A stretch of DNA of 64,000 nucleotides from Branchiostoma floridae (lineage: Eukaryota > Chordata > Leptocardii > Amphioxiformes > Branchiostomatidae): positions 1,844,678 through 1,908,677 of the forward strand of contig NC_049988.1 in the NCBI RefSeq assembly GCF_000003815.2, given 5' to 3'. The notes below the pieces were generated by a model, which was not told the DNA's origin, did not search any database, and worked only from the letters and a program-made list of their open reading frames with translations. The position numbers and the translations under genes were made by a program. This document shows, one piece after another, positions 36,248-48,496 of this stretch (the stretch's first letter is position 1; every line of letters begins with the position of its first letter).

Positions 36248-36249
36248 TC

Positions 36250-38040
36250 CAATCGCGCCACATTGTAACGACCAAACCTATCTCTGACACCATTAAGATT
36301 ATTGACCATGAACCACGCAAGGAAAATATGCATAGAAAGGTTAAAGAAGCAGTCCACATCCAGTTGGAAGGTGAAAACTCTTTGATGCTGGATAGTTGCA
36401 GTTCTGGTATGGATCGCTAGGCGACACTTATGATCCATGAATCTTCTATGGTTAAAGATTAGTGCAGAGATAGTAAGGACTGCCAGGCAACGCTTTTGGT
36501 TCATGAGAATGGATCTTTTGTCAAGATCCCCAATAACAATGAAGCCAAACGGACTTTATTATCAGGATTGCATCCAAGCAAGCATCAATTTTCGTCATTT
36601 TGCGGTGTCATATCAAGACCAAATATAGTTACTGTTTAAGTTATGAAAAATAAGATGTGTATCAAATGTATCACCGATATCATGTGTTTGTGTATTTGAC
36701 TTTGAACTGAAAAAATGCTAAAAGAATTATTATTGCTCTTTTGCACCCTTGATTTATAATTTGGGTTCCTGTAACATAGGATTAGACCCAAATGACCTGA
36801 AATGTGTTACATTGGTGACTTACAATTAAGTCTATGAACGTCTTGGCCATTGTTGAAGAAGCTACGGAGGAATTGTAATGAAATTTGGTTTATATGTAGG
36901 TCGACCAAACGTATGATTTAAATTGTGGCTACCCACTTCCTCCAGTGATGCAGAATTAGTCAGAATTTCTTGTTTTAAACAATTGTCAGAAAATATAGTT
37001 CCTGGGCTCGTGAAGACGTAATAATATGTGTTTTGTTCCCCTAGCGGTTTTTCTGGAACTGCAGTGGGACTATACTTGAAAGCACATGAAAATGATACTT
37101 CAAGAGGCATCAATGACCTTTAATGATTAGGGACAGATGGGTAGGTTTTGAGATGATTGACGTAAGAATATGATAATTACAAGTCAGTACCTAATCTACA
37201 TAAACAGTGATTGGCCTTTGTAATCCGGCTGCATTGTAAAGGACTTATTTTCCCATTATGTTTTGGTCACTCATTTATATTACATTATATACGACTCTTT
37301 TGTGATTAGATAAATGTTAAACAGCAGATTGCTTTGTTTTGTTGCTTTTTCTTCATATTTTTGTGATGATACGTTTAAATAACTATTCCTTCTGAATTAA
37401 TATTAATCTTAAACGTAGAGATGAACAGTTTCACTCAAGTATACATATTCTCTTGTATACATAATTTTCCTTGGGCCAGATTTATTCATTTGCCTCATAT
37501 AAACACACTCAATCATGCTGGCACACTTACAAACTATTCAAAGATCACCGAAGCTCATGTAGCCGTAGCGTTTTTACTTTATTAAAAGAAAAAAAAGCAC
37601 AAAAAATTACTTCCTTAATATCTCCAGTCTCAATGACATACAGCAGATATAACAGTGTTAGTAACGGTTTCATTGTTACATTGTTCGATATTAACATTTA
37701 TGTCATGATTGTTAATGTTGATGTATTTACCTTTGGGGACTGAAAGAAATGACATTCGGTTCAATGAACAAAGAACTACATTAGCTGTTTTCCTTTCCAC
37801 AACTTTCGCCATAACCATTATTTTCCCCAGTCACTTCGCTGTCATTTAACAGAACTAATGTTGTTATGAATGACACGTTGGTTTACTATGTTCCCATATT
37901 TCCAGTTCTTTCCATTTCTCAAGGTCTTCAGCATCTCCATCCATATTTGAATGACATGGTATTACAAATCTGCTGACATCATTGATGTACAGTCGAAAGA
38001 TTTTCAACTGCACAGACTTCGGGTCTACCTTTTACTTATC
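36250..38040. other. Intergenic stretch, no gene recognised
   Basis: Only short unsupported open frames. Near 37042-37060 a fragment of the 'ccctagcggtttttctggaa' repeat core is visible. Confidence 0.35.
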
Positions 38041-38045
38041 GTTAC

Positions 38046-39350
38046 CTATGGATATTCTTATGGCACAGCGTCTACCTCTATGACAGAATCACCATTCCAA
38101 TACTCGTTATCGGAAAAATTCCCAACCTGGATGTGTTCAACTTTTCACCAATTAAACTTGGTATGATTCTGTCATATGAAGGACATTGTGTGCCTGTATA
38201 TAAAAGTAATAAGTAAAAAAGCTATGCATATTCTAATGGCACAGCGTCTACCTCTATGACAAAATCACCATTCCAATACTTGCTATCTTCCAAACATTAG
38301 GAAAACTCCCGTCCTAAATGTGTTCAACTTTTCACCAAGTAAACTTGGTATGATTCTGTCATAAGAAGGACATTGTGAGCCTTCATATGAAAACGTAATA
38401 AGTAATAAAGCTATGCATATTCTAATGGCACAGCTTCTACCTCTATGACAGAATCACCATTCCAATACTTGCTACCTTCCAAACACTCAGGAAAACTCAC
38501 AATCTGGATGTGTTCAACTTTTCACCAAGTTAACCTGGTATAATTCTGTCATAAGAAGGACATTGTGTGCCTGTATATAAAAGTAATAAGTAATAAAGCT
38601 ATTCGAATTCATATTCTAATGACACATCGTCTACCTCTATGACAGAATCACAATTCCAATACTTGCTATCTTCCAAACACTCAGGAAAACTCACAATCTG
38701 GATGTGTTCAACTTTTCACCAAGTTAACCTGGTATAATTCTGTCATAAGAAGGACATTGTGTGCCTGTATATAAAAGTAATAAGTAATAAAGCTATTCGA
38801 ATTCATATTCTAATGACACATCGTCTACCTCTATGACAGAATCACAATTCCAATACTTGCTATCTTCCAAACACTCAGGAAAACTCACAACCTAGATGTG
38901 TTCAACTTTTCACCAAGTAAACTTGGTATGATTCTGTCATAAGAAGGACATTGTGTGCCTTCATATGAAAACGTAATAAGTAATAAAGCTATGCATGTTC
39001 TAATGACACAGCGTCTACCACTATGACAGAATCACCATTCCAATACTTGCTATCTTCCAAATAATCCAGGGAAATTCCCAATCTGGATGTTGTCAACTTT
39101 TCACCAAATAAATTTGGTATGATTCCGTCATTAGAAGGACATTGTGTGTCTGTATCTTAAAAAAGCAATGATAAGTAATAAAGCTATGCATATGTGAATG
39201 GCACAGCGTCTACCTCTATGACAGAATCAACATACTTGCTATCTTCCAAACACTCAGGAAAACTCACAATCCGGATATTTTCAACTTTTCACCAAAGTAA
39301 GTTTGGTATGATTCTGTCATTAGAAGGACATTGTGTGCCTGTATCTAGAA
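38046..39350. repeat. Tandem array of about 190-bp units with inverted arms
   Basis: About seven units, each running 'atattctaatggcacagcgt', 'ctatgacagaatcacc', 'aacttttcaccaagt', 'ggtatgattctgtcat', 'aggacattgtgtgcctgt', 'gtaataagtaataaagct'. TATGACAGAATC and GATTCTGTCATA in each unit are exact complements. Confidence 0.85.
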
Positions 39351-39732
39351 GAAACAAAAAAAAATTGACCATGGTAAAATCCTAGTCCACACAAGCCCTA
39401 CCGCAAAACAAAAACCTAAAGGCAAATAAAGTATCCAGGCTTCCTGTTACTTGATAGCTGAGATAGATGACTTTAATAGGTGTTGAGGCATTCCCTGAAA
39501 TATAAAAATAATCATAGACTTGAGTGGTTGTATTAAGAAACATTCAAAATGTAGAGAAAGTTTGAGTTACTTTATTTATTGAATAACAAAACATTACCTT
39601 GAAAGTTCACCTGTACTGGTTGAAGCTATTGTAGAAGACAACTTTGAATACCAACGCCATGGATTTATTAATGCCGAAAATAGTAAAAAAGCAGACTTTT
39701 TTTCTGAAACAGGAAAAGTTATACCGGAATAC

Positions 39733-39865
39733 TTACAGCCCTAAAATCTCAACCCGCATGCTGATTCAATTTTTCCATGTCTGAGGCATGAAACGAACGT
39801 GCAGTTATTGCTGAACCCAGCAGATGGCGCACTTCAGTGTCGGCATCATCGTTGCCAGAGAACAC
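39733..39865 (-). pseudogene. F5/8C exon 4, frameshifted and interrupted
   Basis: Acceptor TATCTTAG. The frame is right through GSAITA, then shifts near 39799-39806. In the restored frame a TGA at 39768-39766 replaces the family tryptophan, and the usual LGC end reads LGL-stop at 39735-39733. Confidence 0.7.
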
Positions 39866-40404
39866 CTAAGATACATGCAACAAATTAAATTATGTCCATA
39901 AAAGGAATCATAAAGAAGAAAACAAAGATCTCATAAATACTCTGAATGTTTTTCTGCATCTTTTTAATCTATCGTGTAAATTTCTTCATGATAGCTCTTA
40001 CGTGTTTTTGTCTTCTTGCTGTGAAACATCACCAAACCTACCTAGCACAGTAATCTTGGACCTTGGCCAAATTAGCCTTTTGATACTTAAGAACGGTGAA
40101 ATGTGAGTCCCCGGATAAGGGAGTATCTCCCTGGATTGTGGGACGTTGCTGTCTACGACTGATATTCGCCATCTGACCGCGTATAAATTCGTCGTACGTC
40201 AGTGTTATAACAAGAAAAAATAGGAGCCAAGCTCACAATTGTTCCGCTATAAACAATCGGCCACGGTCCACAGTCCAGTGAGAACGGATTTACGTCAACG
40301 GAAACAATTCTGAAAATAAGTAAGCTACTGCCTCATATCCTGTCCCTGAGGACACACACTACGAAAAACAAACAACCCGTCTAAATATAACACCACCGCA
40401 ATAC

Positions 40405-40554
40405 CTTTTGACGTCCCAGGTTGTCCGTGTAGGTGTGCCAGGTACTTCCATCCGTGCTGAAGCCTAATTTGTAGGACGTCACACGCTGTTTAGAAACACC
40501 TCCTCTGCCTTGGGTAATGACGCCTGCTACTTTTGTCTCTGTTCCGAGATCAAC
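40405..40554 (-). CDS. F5/8C exon 3
   Basis: 150 bp, phase 0-0. Acceptor AAATACAG, donor CAAAAG|GTATTG. It encodes the central beta strands. Confidence 0.85.
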
Positions 40555-40795
40555 CTGTATTTGATTTTGAAAAATAATGTAATACAACACACTACACACA
40601 AGAAACAGGTCATTGTAAAAAGCAACCTTTCTTTTGTATCATAAAAACAAAAGCTAGGCATGATAAGATTTTCAAATGAATTCAGACCATTTCGATTCTA
40701 TCAATCTTAGTATGTACGAAAAGTTACGAAAAAAAAACACTATCCAATGAAAATCCTTATGAATTTTTAAACCCGGTGTTATCACGTGTTATCAC

Positions 40796-40987
40796 CTGTA
40801 GCCACTGGTTAGCGTTAACATGACCATAAGCAGCAAGCCAGCCTCCTACCCAGTCATACCGGCTTCTGTCGGTCTCCACGGAATGAAGGCGAGCCTTGCT
40901 GGTGGAGCAATCTGGGTGAGTACTGGATGCGGTGATGTGGCTATCCGGAATAGCGTCGCTTCGCATGCCAAGAGGCACTGCAGCGCA
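40796..40987 (-). CDS. F5/8C exon 2
   Basis: 192 bp, phase 0-0. The acceptor is TTTTCCCAAAG, the donor CTACAG|GTGATA. It encodes the N-terminal half of the discoidin fold. Confidence 0.8.
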
Positions 40988-41269
40988 CTTTGGGAAAATG
41001 TTTCAAAATAGTCCTTACTACGACATTAGCAGTCGAACATTTTAAAAATGAAAACTGTTGCTTTCTTTACTGTTATTTGGCGTTTTCTATTACCTGGAAG
41101 CTAACCTTCATCGACGTAGCGATATCATTATTCCTTTTCATAGCGTTTGTGCCAGAAATCATGACTTATCATTTTTTGTTAACTTAAACAAAGCTTCTAG
41201 CAAAATCAAATACGTAATGATTTCTTAACCTTTTTGATGACAACAAAATCAATTTATTACCTTCGCCAA

Positions 41270-42340
41270 GAATGTTATTTTTTGGGTAGCGCTTGTGTGT
41301 ATGTGTGTATGTATGTGTGTGTGTTTGTAGAAGACCACCATAACTCAAGAACGCCTGCATGGATTGTATTGATACTGTAAATGCATTTACGTTCGCGGGG
41401 ATTTAATTTCGCGGTAGCGGGAAAGGGGACTTTTCGTGGTGGATTTAAGTTCGCGGTAACACCATAGACTGCAGTCTCGCGGATTTAAGTTCGCGGTGAA
41501 GTGGTGACTGCGAAAACCGAACATTGATCCACCGTGAACATTTCTGCATTTACAGTATTTCGTATGTGGGTAGGTCTTGATGAGACCTAGAAACGATTTG
41601 GGGCCCCCTAGCGGCTTGTGATGGTACTACAGCGGAACTTCCGGGTTGGATATCTGGAGTTCTGAACATGCTGCGGCTATGATTTTTAAGTGGTAGACAG
41701 GTCTTGATGCCGAGAGTAAGTGGTATAGGTTTGGGCCCCCTAGCGGCTTGTTTCGGAACTGCAGGGCAGGTTCAATGTCAGACTTTGAAAGGAAATAACT
41801 CAAGAAGGGGTAAACGGAATGTTGTGATTTTTGGTATGTAGATAGCTTAAGTGATGCTTCATATAATTTCATATTGATTATGCAAATTGGTATTTAATTT
41901 GCATAATCAATAAGGACATTGTGTAAACACCATCAGCTCCATTATAGGACCATTGCACCATGTGACATTTGTAACTGAGAAGGAGAAGAATATTGATAGA
42001 TATATATTGTGCAAAATAAAGACCTAATTTGCATAATTAATGAGAAAACGCTGTAATTGTGGTAAATGACGGGAACTTCTTACTTGTAGCATTTGGAAGT
42101 TATGTACAGGTGAACATCGTTGAATATTAATTATGCAAATGAGACATTTGCATAAAGTATCAGAAAATTCGATAAAAGCCTTCTTTTCAACATAGATTTA
42201 TATGTCTGTTCTCTAGTGAAGGAGATGATCAACTAATAGGATTTATGCAAATGAGAGCCTTATTTGCATAATTAATGACAAACACAATTGATACAGCAGT
42301 TATAAAGGTAGGGATAATTTGGCGAAGGTATGGGGTCGTG
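41270..42340. repeat. GT-head/octamer repeat family copy inside F5/8C intron 1
   Basis: Same landmark order as at 8440-9430 (GT tract, 'gggccccctagcggcttg', paired ATGCAAAT/ATTTGCAT). It is interrupted by the MITE at 41373. Confidence 0.75.
41373..41557. mobile_element. TACTGTAAATGCA MITE (complete)
   Basis: The ends TACTGTAAATGCA and TGCATTTACAGTA are perfect 13-bp inverted repeats. The interior is built of 'ttcgcggt' blocks. It is inserted in the larger repeat between 'ggattgtattga' and 'tttcgtatgtgggtagg'. Confidence 0.85.
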
Positions 42341-42368
42341 GAACTCTAGTTCCTTTTGTATTACTTAC

Positions 42369-42452
42369 CAAACGATTAGCACATCCAATTTCAGATGACA
42401 CGACGCAGGCGACACCGGCCAGGCAGGCAACAAACACAAATAAAAACCTCAT
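42369..42452 (-). CDS. F5/8C exon 1: signal peptide
   Basis: ATG at 42452-42450. An in-frame upstream ATG at 42482 would add ten residues. The donor is TTTG|GTAAGT. Confidence 0.75.
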
Positions 42453-42784
42453 GATTCTCGGGGCTGCCAAGGACAAGAACATGAAACTCTAAATAAATGA
42501 TATACTATACGTTAAAAATGTTCTTAACGAGCATTTTAATGAGAATAGTTAAGTACCTCACCTGCTTGTAGGGTGTATAATCTTTTGTTCAAAGTGATAA
42601 GTACTGGTACTAGGTAATGTAGGTTCGGGGCTTATGTTGCCATATATTCATAAAAAAAAAAGAATGGCTACATTTTCCTACTCTTTTAACAACTACCGTT
42701 AGATATACAATACTGCAGCAGAGGTCAAGGCATCTCCTTTAAACATCAACAATCTTGACTTGTTACGAAAAATATCGTTATATC

Positions 42785-43010
42785 CCCTTTTCCACTAGGA
42801 CAGCGTTCTCGTCGCGCGCTCTCTGCGACCTAAATTTGACATACCCCTTAACGAATTGTGTAAGAAATGAACGAATCTTTTTACATTTTTGCTTTTTGCT
42901 GACTTTACACTTTACATTTTGTATGATATACCTAGTATGAAAGTGTAGGTACACATATTCTATTTAGGTCGCAGTCAGAGCGCAGCGCGATCGCCGTCTA
43001 GTGGAAAGGG
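42785..43010. mobile_element. MITE with about 45-bp inverted ends (CCTTTCCACTAG type)
   Basis: 'cccttttccactagg...cgctctctgcgacctaaat' and 'atttaggtcgcagtcagagc...ctagtggaaaggg' face each other. Related copies: 45637-46136 and 51023-51228, and a single end at 48980-49035. Confidence 0.8.
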
Positions 43011-43171
43011 AGCCTTAGAACAAGACATTGTATTATTTTTTAAGATGATCAAGTTGCGGCACAAAGTTTACCTCTTCTGTTATGGAAATGTATGCCTTCG
43101 ACCCTTGTCAGGGGCTGGTTCAGTCACAGCCTGCTTAAAAATCTCCGGCATCAAAATCACACAATGGCGGG

Positions 43172-43258
43172 AATGGTCTGCGACGAATGTGATTGAGATT
43201 TATATAAGAAATGAAAACTTTGTTATGTAAATCTCAATCACATTCGTCGCAGGCCATT
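43172..43258. repeat. 31-bp inverted repeat with 25-bp loop
   Basis: The arms 43172-43202 and 43228-43258 match with one mismatch ('ctgcgacgaatgtgattgag' core). Probably a tiny MITE; a strong hairpin if transcribed. Confidence 0.8.
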
Positions 43259-43349
43259 GACAAAATTGCAACTTTTGGCCATTTGAAACATGAAATGTCA
43301 TCTCTTTGTTTGGATAGAGGAACAATATGGCCAATTAATTTGTTGACAG

Positions 43350-43696
43350 TCCCTGACAGCAGGGGATGAGCCAGGTCTCCCGTCCGGGTGATTTTAGTTA
43401 ATCACCAACGCCAGACAGAATGTTTTGCTCCATCGAACACCACACCATCGCACGTACGTGTGATGGGTTCTTTAAAGTGATTGGTGCATGGCTCTCCCCA
43501 GACACAGGACTTCCAATTAACGTCCTATCCAAGGGACGGCCTTTGCCGAAGTTACTCATTTTCACCTGAGTAAAGTTAGAAGAGCCGTGTAAAGTGCCTT
43601 TACCTAGGGCACAAGATCGGTGCCACGGTAGAATTCGAGCACGAGACCTCTTGGTCCTGAGCCAAACACGCTGCCACTGCGTCACGCGATCTCACG
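43350..43696 (-). mobile_element. tRNA-derived SINE
   Basis: Read on the minus strand it starts GTGACGCAGTGGCAGCGTG (A-box-like), then has GCTCGAATTC (B-box-like, 43640-43631), followed by a conserved-looking body ('gatcttgtgccctaggtaaa', 'acgttaattggaagtcctgt'). The second SINE at 47053 shares the GATCTTGTGCCCT block. The tRNA of origin was not determined. Confidence 0.65.
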
Positions 43697-44095
43697 TACA
43701 TACAAACATACAAACATACAAACGCTACCCAAAACATAACCTTCATGCGGATGTAATAAGTAAACAATGGCGGCCGACACTGTGTATTTCTTCCACACAG
43801 GTGGAAGGCACTATGCCGACTTTCCTAGTGGTGACAATAGGGGAAGGTTGTAAATTAAGTAACCTTATACTATAGGCTGCGTAAACGACACATAAACGTG
43901 GACAACATCACAAAGGAAAACTAAAATAAAGATGGTCGAGAGGTTACAAAAAATTATTAGGAAAAGCCTGTTTTCCATGCGGGATCTCCAATAAAGAATA
44001 TGGAAAGATTAGTCTTGACGACGCCTTTGAACGTCGAATAGTTGTGGAAAATGACTATTCCGTGGTCTGCCTGGGGTCTTTAAGTTCCCTCCGTT

Positions 44096-44680
44096 TCTAC
44101 AGTTTCTAACATGTATGTCGTGCAGGCATGTGCAAAAAGTATGTCCATATCGACAAGTGAAAACAACGAACAACGTGGACTGCACACAAAAACATCACGC
44201 GCGACCCGGCACACTTTGCTGAGCTTGATCATGGGAACCTCTCCGGGCTCCTCGGACCATAAATAGTCAACATCAGCTCTTATAGGAAAAGAGGATGTTG
44301 TCTACATAACAAAGATACCAGGGTTTTGTTTGTTATACAGTCTCTAACCTGTATGTCGTGCGAGCATGTGAGAAAAGGTATGTCCATGTTGACCTGTGAA
44401 ACCTAGAGTTATGAGTAATGTAACTTTTTAAAATGTATCGATACATGGTTTAGTACAGAATTGCATCTATTACTATTACTATATGAATATACTTTTATTC
44501 AGCACACAGATCAAATAGTATATTGTGATCAGCAAATTCACCACCCCGCATGAAACAGTGTAAAAGGTTAAAGTTGATTGGTTTTGTACGCACACTACGT
44601 TATTTTTTTCAGCGGACAGATCAAATAGTATATTGTGATTAGAAATTCACCGCTCCACATGAAAACGGAGTAAAAGGAGA
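44096..44680. repeat. Two short direct duplications
   Basis: 'atgtatgtcgtgc..gcatgtg' to 'ggtatgtccat' occurs at 44110 and 44350. 'gacagatcaaatagtatatt' with its flank occurs near 44503 and 44617. Confidence 0.6.
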
Positions 44681-44757
44681 ATGGACGAATACCCTTGCCT
44701 TTTCAGATGAAATGTACATGAAATTGTGTGTGCTAAATAACATGTGGTGAATCTGTA

Positions 44758-44894
44758 TAGGTGGTATCTCATTGCACTTGCGGCACCGGTGCGGCACTGT
44801 CGGGTTCAAAATATACTTCAGAAAATAACAGTGCCGCAGTGAACGAACCCCGCAGTGCCGCACCGGTGCCCTAAGTGCAGTGAGATACCACCTA
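44758..44894. mobile_element. Short palindromic MITE, 42-bp arms
   Basis: The arms begin TAGGTGGTATCTCA and continue through 'ggcaccggtgcggcactg', differing at about three positions. Confidence 0.8.
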
Positions 44895-45636
44895 AGGTAA
44901 CAGGTGGTGAGTCTGTACGACAGGTGATGTTTTGCAACAAACGTTCCGCCAGATGAAGTCAAGATTACGCGGCACTTTTATGTTGTGAAAACAACGGCAA
45001 AGAAGGTTTCTAGACAAAAGCGTAATACTATAAACAAATACGTTCGGTATGTAGTAGATAGGACACCGATAGTGACACAACAAAACCGTCACGAAGCAAG
45101 TCTTATTTAGATCGTCAGCCTGAGATTTAAGCCTTCGCCAGTATCATCTCTATATATCGTTTTAACATTGACATGACAGGAAATTGTGTATTCAGAAATG
45201 AAAAAAAAAACGTTTAGTTAAGGTTATTTTAATGTTTCGGAGTATATATGGAATGTCTGACTAACCTGGAAAAAATAAAAACAAAAACTAATGTATGATA
45301 ATCAACTTAATAGAACGATATTGACTCCGTTCTATGGTCTTATTTTTACGTAGTGAACCTTACAGAAATGTGGTATAGCAATTTAACGTTTTATTCCCCC
45401 TCCCCCGATTCTATATATACATGTAATGCCATAAAGACTGCAATCATTAACCACATGTCACGCATTTACAAACTTCTAGCGTGTAAAATCAATCTATTTC
45501 TGCATATCAAAGGTGTGGTGTAATTTCTTTTAAGTTCTTGCTCTTATTATGGGTGGAATGAAATAGCTTGAAATGCGAAAATTGCTTTAACTCACGTAGT
45601 GTACCTATTCGTAAAGATGTGCAGTGAACGGGCAGC

Positions 45637-46136
45637 CTCTTTCCACTAGACGGCGATCGTGCTGCGCTCTCACTGCGACCTAAATGTGTGTGTGTACCAT
45701 TTGATTTCATACTCGGTATATCAAATGTAAAACTGTGACTGAAACGACAACAGAACAAAGAATGCGTATAGAGATATTTACTACGCAATCGGTTGAGCGA
45801 TCTGTCAAATTTTATGGCGGGTTCACCTGTGCGTATATATTAAAGTGCGAATGACGTCTGTGCTCGACATAGTTAGTTGGGAAATATAGACAGATAATAT
45901 GCCAAACATGTTAACTGATCGCAAATCATAATTCACGGCCAGCTAACTTGTTTGGCATATTATCTGTCTATATTTGTCCAATTTATATTATTTTCCCGGT
46001 AACCTGTCGAGCCTGGTAGAGGCCAAGAAAACCATACAGATCTCATACGGACTTCCACGGAATATATACGCAAGTGTGAACCGACCTTTAGGTCGCAGAG
46101 AGAGCGCGGAAAGAGCGCCGTTGTTGTGGACAGGGA
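45637..46136. mobile_element. CCTTTCCACTAG-type MITE split by another inverted repeat
   Basis: The outer ends are as in the 42785 element. Inside lies a perfect 27-bp inverted repeat at 45882-45908 and 45949-45975 (core 'gacagataatatgccaaaca'), so this looks like a nested insertion. Confidence 0.7.
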
Positions 46137-46139
46137 GTA

Positions 46140-48396
46140 TAATTGATCGATGTCATCCCTACCAACGGCACGTACGCACCACCCCTACATATGTATCTCA
46201 ATGTTGCATCAGCCTCATGTCTGAAGACAGCCAGCGGCACATCCTGGCAACTACAACTTCAAAGGGAAAGTTATATTTAGCCAAACGTGTGACGCCTCAG
46301 TGAATGTCCGTTGTAATATAAGCGATCATATCGTCGCCACGCGCCGCACTTCTTCGGGACGGAACCTGACAACGCGAAGACATCTGTTAAAACATCACAG
46401 CCAATGTTTGAAGCGCATCCTCGCAGAGCGCAACCCAGCTGAGTCGATAACTTTTAACAGTGAGTACGCTATATCTTGCTAGTTTTCTGGGGATGCCATG
46501 ATTTAACATGCGGAAAGTTTTGATCGATGTATTTTATTGCAGATTCCATTTTTAAGTGGGGCATGTGTTAAGAAGCCTTCAAGTAGGATCTACCATCAAA
46601 CACCGCACGTCAAATCCGAAAAACATCGTTTCAGCTCTCTCTTTTTATTGAATGAAGGAAGACCTCTCTTGCACACTTTTGCCCAACCAAACTAAGTACA
46701 GGTCACAACAAAAACAAATGTTGCATATAAAAGTATCACAGATCTTAAAAGTCTGACACAGAAGTACAGCTTCTTCTCTTTTCTTGGTATTAGTGAAAAG
46801 TTAATTGCTCAAAAATGTTGTGCTGTTCCTTGCCACGAAAAAAGTCCACTTCGTAAACGATAAGTTAAACTTTACTTAACAGATGCCCTAAGTTGTGCAG
46901 TCACGTGCCTTTCAAAACAACGATAGTAAACGTATTCCTAGCAACATAAAAACGTACTTGAGTACACTTTCACATGAAACGTACTTAAATACACTTTCAT
47001 TTTTACGAAAACCTAAAGCGCTCAGTGAGGCACCGTATTATGCACACAACGATCTCAGTGTGGGGTCGTGTAGCGTAACTGCAGGGTATTTGTCCCGGTA
47101 TCCAGACTTGAGTTTGATTCCTGTCATTCCATTGATCTTGTGCCCTTGGGAAAGACTCTTAGCTTTACATAACTTTCCTCACTCCGCTCTTGTGCAAAAA
47201 TGGGTGCCTTGCTTCAGTCTTCAGAAAGGTAAAAGGCGGTGTGTGTGTGTGTGTGTGGGGGGGGGGTCAAATTCCATTTCCAAAATACTGTGTATTAGTG
47301 TGCACGTATTAGACACAGTACATAACAACCCACTGCCCCTACGGCATCAAAGCGGCCATGGGACGACCTTTCTCAAACAGATATCTCTTTATCTTTTACA
47401 ATCGCAACAACAGCAACAGTGTAGATTCCACCACGCAGTGTTTTGCTCTGCCAAGCCGTAAAAGAACAAGAAAAGAAGATTTACAAGTTTTTTTTTAAGT
47501 TTCGGACAAGGACAAACCCTTTGGACTAATCACACCACACTGCTCATGGAAAACACTTTGTCATGTTTGCTATTGGCGGCAAAGTTTACTTTGTGTATGA
47601 CTGGCTTACTGTCACACTGTCCTAAAACCATACTTACTGAGGTCCTGTGGCGTTCATCGTCTTCATTGTATATATGTGTAGGGTCTCAACGGCATCATAC
47701 TACCAGCTGTATGTCATTCCTTCAGTCATTGTTCGAAGCATATCACAGGACATTACTTTATCATGATGTTGTTCGGTGTCGTTTTTGACACAGACAGACA
47801 GGAAATACTTCATATGGAGGTCATGATCTGGAATAAAGGCATCCAAATGGTTGTCATATTCAAAGCCAAATATAGTTGTTCAAGGCCTATTATAATATCC
47901 AAGGACTGGAATATTACGAAGTAAGACAAACATGTGGGTTAGGTGCAAGAAAGTCATTCAAGGACGGAAGTGCTGGAAACAGTTCGTTCTTCCTTATTTT
48001 TTATTCTCCACTACACACTGTAGTGCTCAGCTGTAGGTTTAGGTTACTGGCAGACCATTATGCTGTACCAGGGATAGTACATTTCTGCTGGCTGTAGGTT
48101 TATGTTACAGGTGGGCTCGTATATTGTGCCAGGGATAGTGGGACGGGGAAGTTCCAGTCTATTTTTGATTTGAGCTGTATTGTTGTTCCCCTCAATCGTC
48201 GTCATGGCAATAATATTTTTATTGCCAGTCTTGTTTTTTTTTTTTTTTTTTGAAAATGTTCCCAACGGCTCTATGCATTTGACATCCGTTTTCGTTCAAA
48301 ATATGCCTTCGGACATTAATGGTTTTCATGGTATTAGGAAACGTGTGTCTTAGACTGTGTGTGAAGAGACAGGTATTTACATGTGTTTGTAAATGC
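46140..48396. other. Intergenic stretch before the assembly gap
   Basis: Apart from the SINE at 47053-47230 and a GT/G tract at 47240-47268, no gene is supported. Long open frames here lack splice or domain support. Confidence 0.35.
47053..47230 (+). mobile_element. Second tRNA-derived SINE (partial)
   Basis: 'gtcgtgtagcgtaactgc' (A-box-like), 'gagtttgattcc' (B-box-like, 47110-47121), then 'gatcttgtgcccttgggaaa' as in the SINE at 43350. Confidence 0.55.
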
Positions 48397-48496
48397 NNNN
48401 NNNNNNNNNNNNNNNNNNNNNNNNNNNNNNNNNNNNNNNNNNNNNNNNNNNNNNNNNNNNNNNNNNNNNNNNNNNNNNNNNNNNNNNNNNNNNNNN
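48397..48496. other. Assembly gap (100 N)
   Basis: Exactly 100 N, the convention for a gap of unknown length. Order and distance across it are not guaranteed. Confidence 0.99.

Larger units (their letters stand above)
39733..42452 (-). pseudogene. Secreted F5/8C (discoidin) domain gene with damaged last exon
   Basis: Exons 42452-42369 (signal peptide), 40987-40796, 40554-40405 and 39865-39733, all joined in phase 0. MRFLFVFVACLAGVACVVSS is a clear signal peptide. The next exons give CAAVPLGMRSDAIPDSHITA, the W/G/W core (YDWVGGWLAAYGHVNANQWL), then VDLG...GVITQGRGG, SYKLGFSTDGSTW and KVFSGNDDADT, the ordered landmarks of an F5/8 type C (discoidin) domain, known for binding phospholipid, galactose or matrix. 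The last exon loses frame after SAITA; the expected continuation (RFMPQTWKN then ISMRVEIL) lies in another frame and carries TGA where Trp is expected. Either a recent pseudogene, a truncated variant allele or sequence error. Length is that of a single-domain secreted protein. Confidence 0.75.

Noticed and set aside
40100-40320. Extra exon between F5/8C exons 3 and 4
   Set aside because: Joining it gives an immediate stop, and exons 3 and 4 already join seamlessly at QK-VFSGN.
46895-47461. 188-codon plus-strand frame as a gene
   Set aside because: Its middle is a tRNA-derived SINE and a GT/G tract, so it is a chance frame through repeats.
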